64,000 nucleotides of DNA from Neoechinorhynchus agilis (GCA_051530055.1 CM121341.1:13764001-13828000), one strand, 5' to 3'; counted from the first letter of the stretch, positions 10,625 through 22,910 are shown. Translations and numbers: made by a program. The notes: generated from the letters alone by a model not told the origin.

Positions 10625-13186
10625 GAATCATGGACGATTTTCGTTATTTTCTACAAAAAAGTAGCATTCATTTTGTTTCGCACAACCTTTCTATGGGAAA
10701 TTACAAGAGCAAAATTACGTAAGCTTTTACGTTTAAATTTTTCGGAAATTCAACAGTTTTGTATTCATTAGGAAATGAAAGTTTGTGGTATTTCTGAAGG
10801 TGTTTCTAGGAACGTTTGCAAACTTTTGTTTCGCTCATTTTTTTACGAATTAAAGGATTAAAAATACAAAAGTTTTTACATTTGATTTTTTCCACAATTT
10901 TAGAGTTTCATGTTCGTAATAAAAAAGAAAGCTTCCGGAATTTATTAAAGTGTTTCTTTTTTGTTTCTAGGAAGGTTAACAAACTTTTGTTTCGCTCACT
11001 TTTTTATGAATTAAAAGAGCAAAATTACAGAAGTTTTTACGTTTGATTTGCCCGGAATTTTAGAGTTTCATCTTCGTAATAAAAAGAAAGCTTCTTGTAT
11101 TTATGAAGGTGTTTCTTTTTGTTTCTGGGAAGGTTTGCAAACTTTAGCTTCACTCACTTTTTTTATGAATTCAAAGAGCAAAAATACAAAAGTTTTTACG
11201 TTTAATTTCTCCCGGAATTTTATAGTTTCATGTTCGTAATAAAAAGAAAGCTTCTGGTATTTATGAAAGTGTTTCTTTTTTGTTTCTAGGAAGGTTTACA
11301 AACTTTTGCTTCACTCACTTCTTTATGAATTCAAAGAGCAAAAATACAACAGTTTTTACGTTTAATTTTTCCTGGAATTTTAGAGTTTCATGTTCGTAAT
11401 AAAAAGAAAGCTTCTGGTATTTATGAAAGTGTTTCTTTTTTGTTTCTAGGAAGGTTTACAAACTTTTGAAGAGTAAAATTACAAAAGTTTTTACGTTTGA
11501 TTTTCCCAGAATTTTAGAGTTCCTTGTTCGTAATAAAAAGAAAGCTTCTGGTATTTATGAACGTGTTTCTTTTTGTTTCTAGGAAGCTTTACAAACCTTT
11601 GTTTCGCTCACTTTTTTTATGAATTCAAAGAGCAAAATTACAAAAGTTTTTACGTTTGTGATTTTTTCCAGAATTTTAGAGTTTCATGTTCGTAATAAAA
11701 AGAAAGCTTCTGGAATTTATGGAGGTGTTTTTTTTGTTTCTAGGACGGTTTACAAACTTTTGCTTCACTCACTTTTTTATGAATTCAAAGTGCAAAATTG
11801 CTACAGTTTTTACGTTTGATTTTTCCCGGAATTTTAGAGTTTCATGTTCGTAATAAAAAGAAAGCTTTTGGTATTTATGAAGGTTTTTCTTTTTTTGTAT
11901 CTAGGAAGGTGTACAAACTTTTGTTTCGTTCACTCTTTTATAAATTAAAATATTAAAAATACAACAGTTTTTACGTTTGACTTTTCCCAAAAGCTTCTGG
12001 TATTTATGAAAGTGTTTCGTTTTTATTTCTTGAAATGTTTACAAACTTTTGTTTCGTTCACTTTTTGTAAATTCAGGGAGCAAAATTACAAAAGTTTTTA
12101 CGTTTGATCTGCCCGGAATTTTAAAGTTTCATGTTCGTAATAAAAAGAAAGCTTCTGGTATTTATGAAAGTGTTTCTTTTATGTTTCTGGGAAGGTTTAC
12201 AAATTTTTACTTCGCTAACTGTTTTTGAATTAAAAGATTAAAAATACAAAAGTTTTTACGTTTGATTTGCCCGGAATTTTAGAGTTTCATCTTCGTAATA
12301 AAAAGAAAGCTTCTGGTATTTATGAAAGTGTTTCTTTTTTGTTTCTAGGAAGGTTTACAAACTTTTGTTTCGCTCACTTCTTTATGAATTCAAAGAGCAA
12401 AGTTACAAAAGTTTTTACTTTATATTTGCCCGAAATTTTAGAGTTTCATGTTCGTAATAAAAAGAAAGCTTCTCGTATTTATGAAAGTGTTCCTTTTTTG
12501 TTTCTATGAAGGTTTACAAACTTTTGTTTCGCTCACTTTTTTTATGAATTTAAAGCGCAACATTTCAAACGTTTTTACGTTTGATTTGTCCTGAATTTTT
12601 GTTTCATGTTCGTAATAAAAAGAAAGCTTCTGGTATTTATGAAGGTGTTTCTTTTTTGTTTCTTGGAAGGTTTTGTAATTTTTGTTTCGCTTACTTTTTG
12701 TAAATTCAGAGATCAAAATTACAAAAGTATTTACGTTTTATTTGCCCGAAATTATAGAATTTCATTCTCGTAATAAAAAAAGCTTCTGGTATCTATGAAG
12801 GCGTTTCTTTTTGTTTCTAGGAAGGTTTGCAAACTTTTGCTTCACTCACTTTTTTTATGAATTCAAAGAGCAAAATTACAAAAGTTTTTACGTTTAATTT
12901 GCCCGGAATTTTAGAGTTTCATCTTCGTAATAAAAAGAAAGCTTCTGGTATTTATGAAAGTGTTTCTTCTTTGTTTTTGGGAAGGTTTACAAACTTTTGT
13001 TTTGCTCACTTTTTGCAAATTCAAAGAGCAAAATTACAAAAGTTTTTACGTTTGATTTGCCCGGAATTTTGGAGTTTCATGTTCGTAGTAAAAAGAAAGC
13101 TTCTGGTATTGATGAAGGTGCTTCTTTTTTGGTTCTAGGAAGGTTTACAAACTTTTGTTTTGCTCACTTTTTTATAAATTAAAAGA
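10625..13186 (+). repeat. Satellite array, about 160-bp unit, about 16 copies
   Basis: The unit contains AAGGTTTACAAACTTTTG, GAATTCAAAGAGC, AAAGTTTTTACG, TTTTAGAGTTTCATG and AAGAAAGCTTCTGG in fixed order. Successive AAGCTTC sites at 11086, 11246 and 11406 are 160 bases apart; a few units are shortened. Short ORFs seen in every unit are by-products of the repeat. The array begins right at the end of the PLE pair and ends at an RTE fragment. Confidence 0.93.
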
Positions 13187-13189
13187 GTT

Positions 13190-14480
13190 GGAACCATGTA
13201 CATACAGCCGAAAATCTAGCGGAATTTAAGCTGGCACGAGGCACTTGAAAACGATAAAGGTATGCAAAGGATATTTAAGATCGCCCGAATTCGCGACAAA
13301 AGATCTTAGGATATTCCAGTTATAAAAAGAATTAAGGACTCGTCGGGAGTAACCTCAAGAAGCGAAAACGATATCCTTCAAATATGGCGAATATTTCAAC
13401 AAACCCGTAAATACGGAAAATCCTCACCAGACTTATGATGAAGCACCACCAAACGCAAATCTAGTTCGACCGTTCTCCTACAAAGAGATCGTAGTACAGC
13501 TTCGACGCATGAAAACCGGTAAAAGTGAAGGACCGGACGATATTCCGATCGAAGTCTGGAAATCGATGGGCGGATTCTGCATTCGAGTGCTTGTCAACCT
13601 ATTCAGGAGGATATCAGAAATTGGCAAAATGCCGGAACCTTGGCAAAAAAGTACAGTGATTCCGATACATAAGTAGAAACACGACGTTGAACAATGTAGC
13701 AGCTACAGGGGTATAAAATTGATCAGTCATACAAGCCGGCTGCAATAGGAGATTCGTTTCGACGTGCAGCAGCGTTGCTTCATGTCGGGTCGAAGCACTA
13801 CGGAGGCGATTTTCTTAATTAGACAATTGTACGAGAGGTTCGATGAAAAGCAGAAGCCGCTATACAGTGCATTCATCGACCTTGAAAAGGCCAAAAATTA
13901 CCCCGAACAGTACGTACAAATTATCAGGACTATGTACGACGGATCATGCACAGATGTTCGATGCAGTGTAGGCGAAACAATATATTTCTGGTCTCAATGG
14001 GATTAGATCAGAGATCTGCCCTCAGTCCGTTCCTATTCATCACGATCATGGACGTGTTATGATCCCAGCAAAACGATTCAATGCCTCCGTGGACGATAGT
14101 CACATCGGAAAAAACGCGAAGTGGCTAAGCAAAAACCGGAAGGGTGGCGTGAGGCATTGTAAAGCAACGGACTCAAAGTAAACAGGGCGAAGGGAGCGTG
14201 CATGGGTCCGGAGGGTCTAGAATTAGATGGCACACAATTAAAATTGAAAGCGCCAGTTGAATATCTCGGCAGCTAGGTCAGTATGGCGAACTCTCTCAAG
14301 CCTGAAATAGCTGCTCGAATACAAAGCGGATGGCACAACTGGAGGAAAATGTCAAGCGTATTGTATGTGATAAAAGTATCGGGTTGAAGCTAAAAGGAGG
14401 AGTATTTGTGACTGAAGTGAAACCAGCAATGTTGTACACCGCAGAGACGTGGACGACCACATGCAAAGAAAGGTTTAGGA
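13190..14480 (+). mobile_element. Decayed RTE-type LINE fragment
   Basis: RT pieces in order: MKTGKSEGPDDIPIEVWK (13508), KMPEPWQKSTVIPIHK (13627), SSYRGIKLISH, CFMSGRSTTEAIFLIRQL (13776), AFIDLEKA, and the late block VKPAMLYTAETW (14418). Frames change repeatedly and stops interrupt it. It belongs to the same broad clade as the copy at 5.3-6.8 kb but is clearly diverged from it. Confidence 0.75.
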
Positions 14481-14900
14481 GGACCCATGTACCTTTGGGT
14501 CCTCATAGCTTTGGGTTTGGTCTTGGCCGATTTTTATTTTATAATTCATCACAATGTTCCACTGAACATGAATTTTTTTATGATTATAGAGCCAGATAAT
14601 AAGTTTTGCTTGCATACTTTAAGAGAACAAGTTCCGATTCACGAATAACTTGGCAATCGTGATTGCATTTTAAAGATTACCTCGACTCTCGCTTTTCCTC
14701 ACCGAGACAATAATTTTGTTCGCACCTCAGTTTTCAGGACTTGGCATTGGTTTGTTGAGTTATTAAAATCCTCAAAAGTCTGAGTTGAATACGCCCTTGA
14801 CGAAAAGAATCCATTTATAGCCGAACTTAATTTTTAAACTGTGATGAGCGTTTTCTAGTGGTGCATGAAAAAACGAAGACAATATGAGCTAATAATCTTG
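14481..14900. other. Spacer with a scrap of LINE 3' end
   Basis: At 14485-14515, minus strand, there is the motif ACCCAAAGGTACATGGGTCC, which also ends the LINE at 61.0 kb and has relatives at 22.1 and 61.6 kb. The rest is AT-rich with no gene recognised. Confidence 0.45.
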
Positions 14901-14963
14901 GATGCCACTACCTTATGGGTTGCTAAGCAACCACACAAAAATCAGATCCTGGACTTTGATTTC

Positions 14964-15487
14964 CATTATAAGGATGGATTATTTTTGTCTAGAGTCAGAT
15001 GAAAATGGATCTAGAGATACAGACAAACTGCTTCCGTTTAAAACTCAGCGTAACAACAACGCTGCATTAGTAAAATGGCTAAAGCATCAAAAAGACATAG
15101 AGGATAAACTGAGGAAGGAAACAGAGGGAATGTTAACTGGAAAACGGGCTAAAAAACACATCAAATAGAAAAAGATCTCAATGCCATACGACCGGTCGGA
15201 TACATTCATTCGTTCGTGTGGTTATCAATTGTTGGAACAGTAATGTTTTTACCTATTGGCATCATAGCTCTCAAGTATTCGGTCTACTCCCTCGAACTAT
15301 CTAGCAAAAAAATCCCCTTTATTGGCCGGAAAAGGCGTATGTGCTTAGTCGAGGTGCATTTAGAATCGCTGTTTCGGCAATCACGATAGGAGTAATGGTT
15401 ATCGTCATAGTGTATTCAATACTCCTCTTGATCCAAATCAAATATGGACTATTCTACTTTCAGTTTATTTCCAATCATTTCGCCTAA
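14964..15487 (+). pseudogene. CD225/dispanin-like two-TM protein gene, frame interrupted
   Basis: The segment from about 15185 encodes IHSFVWLSIVGTVMFLPIGI then IALKYSVYSLEL, a first membrane segment with the proline and short loop typical of CD225 (IFITM/PRRT) proteins. After a change of frame near 15305-15340 (next to an A7 run) it continues YVLSRGAFRIAVSAITIG then VMVIVIVYSILLLIQ, the loop and second membrane segment, stopping at 15487. A hydrophilic upstream ORF (from MDYFCLESDENG at 14964) is in yet another frame. The two frame changes may be unseen short introns, assembly indels or real lesions; I call it a probable pseudogene. Family assignment rests on the hydrophobic pattern and the S..A spacing, not on an alignment. 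Confidence 0.45.
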
Positions 15488-15832
15488 TAAATCCTTCGAT
15501 AAAAATGTTTGGCCTGAGACAAAAACGGGGTCAATGACAAAATGTAAGAAGCACTAAAAATTCAACGATATGTCAGACTTTAAGATGCCATAAAAATGGT
15601 TAAAGTTAGAAATGCAAGCGCGAAATCCTGACGTTTTACTTTCATTGAAGCGTTATGCTCATCAGTACAAGAACGCCTAATCTTGCAACACTCAATCAAG
15701 TTTACGGACTCGATTCTAGCATAAAATTGGTTTATTCCTTGATTTCGATAGGTGTCGAAAGTTCAGAAATAAATTCTTTTCAGGGGGTTGGAACTCGTGG
15801 AGCAGATCGACTGATTAAAACCATAATTTTTA

Positions 15833-18800
15833 TTAGAAGAATAAATTTCGATACCTGGCGCGTATTCGATTTAATTTAGTTTTTTGACGTCCTTTAATTA
15901 GCTGTCCAAAGAACGAAACATCTAAATCACGATTATCACTCTCTTTCCACTTATCTCTTAACATTTCCCGTGCAATATTGCAGCTGTGACTCTCTAGGCT
16001 GTTGAGTACTTTAGTAGCCAGCAAGAATGATGAATGTCCGAACTCAGATTCAGAATCTTGATCAGCTTCGAAAACGTCACTAACACAAATATTTTCGTTA
16101 TTATGGGTTGCACCAGATTCAGGAACGAGCAGGCAGAACAATTCCACCAACAATCTAGATACTGCGACAAAATCGAATCTCGTCCATAATAGATTTAGAG
16201 CCATCTCAAATGTGCAATACACGCCGATTCGATTGGCTGTTACGTCCACAAACGGTCGTAACACTGCTCGGCAAGTTTGAACATTGAAATTCGATTTTTC
16301 AGACATGTAAAGAGTAACGCATTTAAAGACTAGTTCGTTTGTCTTTAAGCAGTCGAGTTGCAAAAGATGTGACAATTTTTGAAGACAAATCACAGAAACG
16401 TTCAATAGGATATCAAAACTCACACGTCTTTCATGTGTTTGATCACTTAGTAAAAGTGCAGAATCGAACGAAATAGACAAGAATTGAATCATTCGATCTA
16501 ACGCCAATTTTGGATTCTCTGCTCGAGCGACCAGCGAGGCTATTCCTAGACAAATTGAACTGAATTCACTTTCGTTTAAGTCTTTGGTGGTAAGATCGAA
16601 CAAAGCATTGATTAATTTTATGGAAATATCGAGCTGAACATTGTTCTTGGACAAAATAAACGAACACAACCTACATAGCTAAACATCACTATGTTAAAAA
16701 AAATACATAACATAACTAACCATGGCAACATAACTGAGATCGCTTTCTTTTAAAGAACTTTCCAGTTGCCTGATAACCAACACTTTAGCCATAAAGCACA
16801 TATTAAGACTTATAACTTCTGGATCAGTGTCCGCAAACGCAAAGATTTGACTAGCAAGACGATCACTATCTTCTTCATCTCTAGTTCCCAGCAAATGCTC
16901 CATGCATTCAAACACATCTCGGCCAACGTGATTTGAAATTAAGGCCAAGATCCATGCGCCCACTTTGCTGGGCAAGTGAGCAAGTGAAGAAACCAAATGG
17001 CAAAGTTCGCCATCTCTTACCAGGATTCTATCGAATTGGGAAGTCAAATCATCGTTTGGCAAGCCAAGATGAGAACGTACTCTCCACATCAATACCAACT
17101 GAAGAGTGCTCAATTGAAACTCACACTTTAACTGGTGCGTGATTCTCTGAACGCTTTCAGCAACATTAGAGTGCAATGAAATCGAAGGAAGAGTTAATAT
17201 TAATGAGAGAGCGGCGCTTAGTACAAAATGATTCTTGTGTATTATAAGAAGTAAATTCTAGATGTGTATTCATTGTTGAAGCGGTCCATAAAAATGGATA
17301 ATGTGCACCTAATAATGGTACTTTAAGGAGAAATGATTTTTATGGTGAACCTCAAGCAGATCCTTCTTTAAAAGTTATACTCGAAAGCTTTTCCTGTTCG
17401 TGGACTTTTTAAGCTCTCGCATATTTGACGAAAAAATATCCTATCAAAATATCTGCCGAAATGCTGGTCTCTTAAGAATCATTGTCTTTTACACTCTTAG
17501 CAGTTTGAAAATCTTTGCGTTCAACAATCAGTTTCAAGTGTTCTATTATCCGTCCCACTGTCTCCGCACATTTAAAAGGCTGTATAAGTGATTTGATCGC
17601 AATTGCACACAATCTATGAACGCGGAACGACCTAGTGTGCAATGAACACCTAAATTTATTACTTAAAACTAGAAATAAAATTAATGCTGTGATGTTTTAC
17701 CTTATGACGAACAGGATAACACAATCTTCAATTTCATCGGTCGTCCATTGGTCGCATTCCAAATGAGATACAAATAATAGAACAGCAAATTGAACGTCTT
17801 CGCAATGATCACATTCAAAAAAATCTTCACGTAATAGTTGCCAGTGGTAGGGATATAGCGACTGAAATCGACTTATCTGCATTCGATTTCGTGGTGATAT
17901 TCGATAACCGTCCGACCGATCAGTTCCAAATACTAAGTTAAGAATGCATTTAAAAAGCAAAGAGGCAGCATTTCGAACATTCCAACTCGTTTTAGACGAA
18001 AGCCTATTCAGGACGGCAGGTAGTGTGATTAACGCCAAGTTTGGACCGTTTTGTTTGTCTAGCTGTCGACCACTGAGTCTTATCTGATCTCGGAGCAAAA
18101 CGCGAACGACATTTAGGCTGTGGACTTCTATGTACTCCGTATTAGAGCAACTCGGCACGTTCAAAACGTTTTCATTTAATTCTTTGATAAAATTAGAAGC
18201 TAGAGCTGAATCGATATAATCCATATTTTGAGATATTCGACTTGTTGACACAATCGCGTGAACTAGAAGCGGCAATCCACCGGATCGCCTGGTTGTACGC
18301 ATCCTCAGATCGTGGCTTCCCATTTCAAGTGAATTGAACTCTTTTCGAATTTCGTCTAAAGCACACAGTGGCCATTCATTAAAATCAGCATCGGACGAGT
18401 GCCACAATGCCCGACAAACATGCAACAACTGTTTGTGTACTTCCTCGAATGCTCCATGATGTCTAGCAGTTAAGATCACACAGATAAACGCATCCCACAC
18501 TTGTTTAAGAACATCCTTTTTCAGCACGGTTTTCTGGATGGATTCCGTGAATAAAATAGCGAGTACAGCGGCTACTTCCTTCACAAGTCTCCAAGTGAAG
18601 ACGAGGATCTTCTGGTTGCTTACTTGCTGAGCAGGATCGGCAATCGTAAAGTCCATTGGAATGGGGGCAGTAAAGTCCATTGGAATGAAAGTACGACCTT
18701 CTGGTGATTCTGATCCAACTACAATTAGCGAAACGTTCCACATGTCTAAACATGACTGCACCAATTTCGACTTCACTTCAACAGTGATCGAATCAAGTCG

Positions 18801-21256
18801 AAGACTAAGAATATGCCGTGTACAAACGAGCAAAGGAAGAAGATCCGAGGAACATATAAGGTCAGAGAACCTACGTAGGTTGCACAATTTTGAGGTTCAA
18901 TGCGCTATTCGAGTCACATCTTCAAATTTATTACCTGAGAAACTTTCAGCACATATCACTTCAATGATGTCATCGATCTTATTGCCTTGTGAGAAATATG
19001 CAAGAGCTTCGCTTATACATTCCAATCGGCGGGGACAACGCACGATCCGAAGATGAGACTTTAGTTGATGGAACACACGAGATCGTTCCTCGCTGCTTAA
19101 TTTATTAGGAGTACAACCTAGAAGTCTGATCGCGATTGATCGGTTATCTTCATACGAATCCATTGAAGTTATTAGTAATATCTCGTTTAAGACTTCTAAA
19201 TACTTCGAAGGTATCACCGTGTGATGAATCGGTTGAAGTAAAACAGAAAGCACTCGCAGTCCAAAATTCCTTTGTGAGTACGTAGAATCAATAAGACACT
19301 CATTTACAATGAAATCCCACAATCGTAGACTCATTACCAAGTAAACATCTTTTGAAGGGCATTTTTTTGCGTTCATGGATCTTAGACGCCTCATCAATTT
19401 TTCAATATTCACTACAAACTGGTTTCGAAGATGCGCTTCAGTCATGTGGCACTCGTTTTCCAAAAATCTAAGAATAATGTCAGTGCGTTCAATTGTCGGT
19501 CTGAGTTTGCAAATGAGCTTGAACGCATCAGCTTTCTCAATTAAACTCGGACTTTGTAAGCTGGTTTCGATCGTACGCTCGTCGATACCTTCCAAAATTT
19601 CGTTTGTTGGATTCGAATCGGAAAGTGTGACGAGAGACAAAGTTACAAAGGCAGCAAACTCATCTTGATTAGGAAGTGAAATTAAATAGCGGGCAAAAGG
19701 ACATGGTTTTGTTTTAAGTAGCTCCGGAGCGACCAGCTGACATATAAGGATTTTTTGTGAAGTACGATTATAATGGGCAATTATTGGCTTCAATACCCGT
19801 TCAATGGCGATCGTATCATCATTGAGTGATCGTGATAAAGTTGCGTAAAGTCCAGAGAGTTGTTTGGCTGCAGCTCGGTCACATAGTTCAATAAGAGATT
19901 GTTCTACTAGGTCAGGATAAATGTCGTGGACTATTTGGGGACCATGAGTCCTAATCAAGAAGCATAAAAAGGAGCACTTACATCAAGAGAATCTTGAGGT
20001 TTCTTAAAGTAACCTAATGATGATATATATATGACAACAGTCGATTATTTCAGCTTTTGACTCTTCAAACCCACATACATAAAAGCGTATTGAACGGGTA
20101 GGACTATTATCTAGAATGTAGGAAGCACGTTCCTCAAGATTCTTTTAAAGGCTACATCGCTCAACGAATCGTTTTCTTCGTGATATACGTAACTCGTCCG
20201 AAAGCCCACATTCTCGACAATTCTGAGATGAATGTTTCTTCAAAATACACCCATAAGCGTGTTCAATATTAGTACGTTCGACTTCAATTCTATGCTCCAG
20301 ACCGCTCCAAAACGCATTTGAAACCTCCTTGACGAAATGTGTGACTAGTTGAGAACGGAAAATGCAATCATCACATTCCAAGCAAACGATTAGGTTAGAC
20401 AGTTCAGCTAACGACATTGTGAATAAAAGTCTAGTGATAGGAGTATTGGGACGACTGTTGAACTTAAAAAGATGATCCATCGCAAAATAAACTATATCTT
20501 TTATGGTCGCATGGTCGGATTGTGAAACAATTGCGAAACAAATTGCATAATGTGCTGCTCGCCCAAGATCAGGTTCGTTTAGTCTTTTGCGAGCTGATTC
20601 AATCATACGTTCACTGTTGAGTACCAAACAATGATGAACAAAAAGTGTTGCCCCAGCAATCATTGTATCAAGTGAGCACTGGTCACCTAAATTGTTTTGT
20701 TCAACAATTGTTTTTAAAAACATTTACTTGCGTCCTAAGGCAAGTTCAATACATGCGTCCAATTGAAGCGGCGAGGCGCATTGTGGATTAGATCGGAGGC
20801 ACAGTTGAACCAAGAGTTTCATCTCTTTTTCAATTGGATGTTCTTTTTCACATACACAAGAACATAAACGATCGATCACTTTTTACCCAAAAATGCAACG
20901 CTTATACCAGAAAAAACCCGCAGTTACTCACGATCTCTATGATTAATAATAATTATTGATAATCCTAAGTGCGAATATTTCAGATCTAATCGTGATTTCA
21001 ATTCGTACCTTTGGGAACATAATGAATCACTAGCGATAAAAACGACGTTAAATCAGCAGAATCCAACGATGGCTTAATTTTTCCGATGGCTTGGTCAATG
21101 TGCTCGTATGATAACGCATTTTCATTAACTAATTTCATCAATGACCTTCAATAAGAATAAAACCGAAAATAGTCGAAAACATGGAGAAAAAACACACTTT
21201 TGTAAATTCCTGTGAGAAACGGACTCAGTCAAAAGTGCCATTTGCATTATATCCAT
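15833..21256 (-). CDS. THADA: THADA / Trm732-like protein
   Basis: A large alpha-helical-repeat protein. The DUF2428 core is recognisable: LVFTWRLVKEVAAVLAILF, ARHHGAFEEV, RMRTTRRSGGLPLLVHAIV, then EVHSLNVVRVLLRDQIRL and TSWNVRNAASLLFKCIL. Yeast Trm732 partners Trm7 for 2'-O-methylation of the tRNA anticodon loop; animal THADA is also linked to ER calcium handling. Exons that join in frame: 21256-21198, 21145-21009, 20878-20753, 20686-20166, about 20124-20079, 20013-19982, 19950 to about 18940, about 18890-17701, 17216-16721 and 16678-15833. Introns measured: 52, 130, 66, 65, 31, 484 and 42 nt. The junctions near 20165-20125 and 18960-18870 each hide one in-frame stop and I could not settle the splice sites; the second could be a true nonsense codon. 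The start (MDIMQMALLTES) is tentative. Confidence 0.85.
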
Positions 21257-21600
21257 TAGTTCTGCTACAATGTCGATTTGTTTGTTCGGTTTATTGAAGA
21301 GCTTTCATTAAATATGAAGTGGAAGGTAAATGTAAAGCGAAACATAAAACCAACGTTTTCACATTTTGAACATAGCATTTGAGCAACCGACATCTAAAAT
21401 TCGAGGATTTGGAGAAAGGTTAAATCGCCGATCGTGTTTAATACAAGCTTTTAATTGCTTTCATAAATCGATTGCAAAACCATCGCTCAATCGAGTTTCA
21501 AAGTTCAAAGATCCTTAAATGCAACAATGAACTTAGACGACCATAGGATATTTAATCAGACAACCTAATTCTCACGATAAGATGGCAATTTGTTGTTCAG
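21257..21600. other. Spacer upstream of THADA
   Basis: AT-rich, no gene recognised. It would hold the THADA promoter and any missed 5' exon. Confidence 0.35.
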
Positions 21601-21617
21601 TTATAGATGAGAATATT

Positions 21618-21807
21618 GTAAAGATGTTCATCATTTACATTTTTATAGCGAATTATAATGGTTGATTTATTGATTTGATAATTTTCGGCCTTCGCGTAGG
21701 CCTTCTTCAGTCTATCTAAAATGCACCAGCTTGTAAGTTTATAAATAAGGCCTACGCGAAGGCCAAAAATTATCAAATCAATCAATTATTATAATTCGCT
21801 ATAAAAA
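21618..21807. mobile_element. Foldback element made of PLE-type ends, with 13-bp target duplication
   Basis: Left arm 21640-21702 and right arm 21747-21807 are nearly perfect inverted repeats (GCGAATTATAAT .. ATCAAATCAAT .. GGCCTTCGCGTAGGCC) around a 45-base centre. The direct repeat AGATGAGAATATT stands at 21605-21617 and 21808-21820 and looks like a target-site duplication. The minus strand of the left arm carries a hammerhead-like core resembling that of the PLEs at 8.3-10.6 kb. It has no coding capacity and must be mobilised in trans, probably by a PLE. Confidence 0.7.
21677..21710 (-). ncRNA. Hammerhead-ribozyme-like core in the foldback element
   Basis: Minus strand: CTGAAGA, hairpin GGCCT-ACGCGA-AGGCC (five pairs), GAAA, then ATTATC. 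Core bases agree with CUGANGA..GAAA and an AUC cleavage triplet. The right arm carries a partial version without the CTGAAGA part. Confidence 0.5.
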
Positions 21808-21949
21808 AGATGAGAATATTAGATCAGCATCTCAGAATCGAAATTTTATAGAACAGAAACGTGCCGGTCTACCTCCGACGACGACTATATTTGAACCGCC
21901 AAGAAAATATTAAAGTCTTCTAAGGAAATACCCAACCTTACAAGCGCTC

Positions 21950-22140
21950 CTGCAAACAATAACATGCAATTTCCACTTGAACTGACCCTGAGCGGATATT
22001 CCAACCGATCGAACCTGTAATCAACTCCAAAATCAACAACCGCATTAAACGAACAAAACAGAACTCGAGTTTTTATAAGAACCCAAAGGTACATTCGCCT
22101 CTTTTGGTGTATTAACAAATAAACGTGCTATTATTACAAT
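21950..22140 (+). mobile_element. 3' end of the LINE family seen at 59.0-61.1 kb
   Basis: Shares blocks with 60.9-61.1 kb in order: CAATTTCCACTTGAAC, TCAACAACCGCATT, AGAACCCAAAGGTACAT, AATAAACGTG and TATTATTAC near the end. It is a 5'-truncated, non-coding copy. Confidence 0.55.
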
Positions 22141-22289
22141 TTTTGTTTCTTTCTTTTTCATAACGCAAAATTTATTTAGCCTTGAAATTTGAGGCCTTTA
22201 AAAGCCAAAGAAAAAGTGAAGGTACACAATGATTTAGATTAAATTGTTTTGCTAAAATCGTTATTTATCGCGCGAGAATCGTTTCTAAG

Positions 22290-22470
22290 TTAGAATTTAT
22301 TGCAAAGCAAAGAGATGTCAACAAGTTCCTGCGTTATAAAAAGTTCATCGTTCCCTTTGGTGTCGAGGCACTCGGATCGTTTTTCCAAGAGATTGAGACG
22401 AATCACTGGCGATCCGAGATCAGAAGCATTCCTCCTTCAAAACGACGAGATTCGAAACGTTTTTAATGAA
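22290..22470 (+). mobile_element. Scrap of R2-like LINE (C-terminal end)
   Basis: Reads (V)PFGVEALGSF, then a segment resembling ITGDPRSEAFLLQ in a second frame. It corresponds to LPFGVETQGALGSS and ERIFLIQRIS of the nearly whole copy ending at 43264. Frames are broken. Confidence 0.5.
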
Positions 22471-22764
22471 AAATTATTTAATGGGTGAAGAACTAAACTA
22501 TCGACATTTTAACTCCAATTAATTTCTCAGCAAGCAGGAAAAATCAATATCGGGTGATGATATTTCTTAAGTATTGCATTATAAGAAATAACAAAGTTCA
22601 CTGAACGAATTTTCATAATAAGTCAGATTCGATGCTCACTTAATAAATACGGGCGAAACCGATGTATCAAAATCACCTTTGGTTATTTATAAGAAAATTA
22701 AGATACTGATTTCAGAATTGCTGATTTTTTCTCTTCTATATTTAAAGATAAAATCCATGAGTAT

Positions 22765-22910
22765 GTGGAAGTGGGGAAAAATCATATATTCAAGAATCAC
22801 TTTAATTGAAATATTTCGTCCAATCACGGTGGACTTCTTATTGCTTGTTGATTGGACGAAATATTGCAATTAAAGTGATTCTTGGATATATAATTTTTCC
22901 CAACTTCCAC
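22765..22910. repeat. Hairpin MITE-like element
   Basis: Arms of about 60 bp (GTGGAAGTGGGGAAAAATCA at 22765 to TTTCGTCCAATCA near 22830, and the complement from TTGATTGGACGAAA near 22848 to CCAACTTCCAC at 22910) enclose a 20-base centre. The arms differ at few positions, so it is probably young. No target duplication could be settled. Confidence 0.65.

Noticed and set aside
10800-13182. Several ORFs of 60-100 codons in the 160-bp repeats (for example 12827-13138)
   Set aside because: They are repeat-unit translations, differ in frame from unit to unit and have no start or codon-use support; satellite is the simpler reading.
10625-13186. CRISPR-like array
   Set aside because: Whole units repeat with no unique spacers, and the window is eukaryotic.
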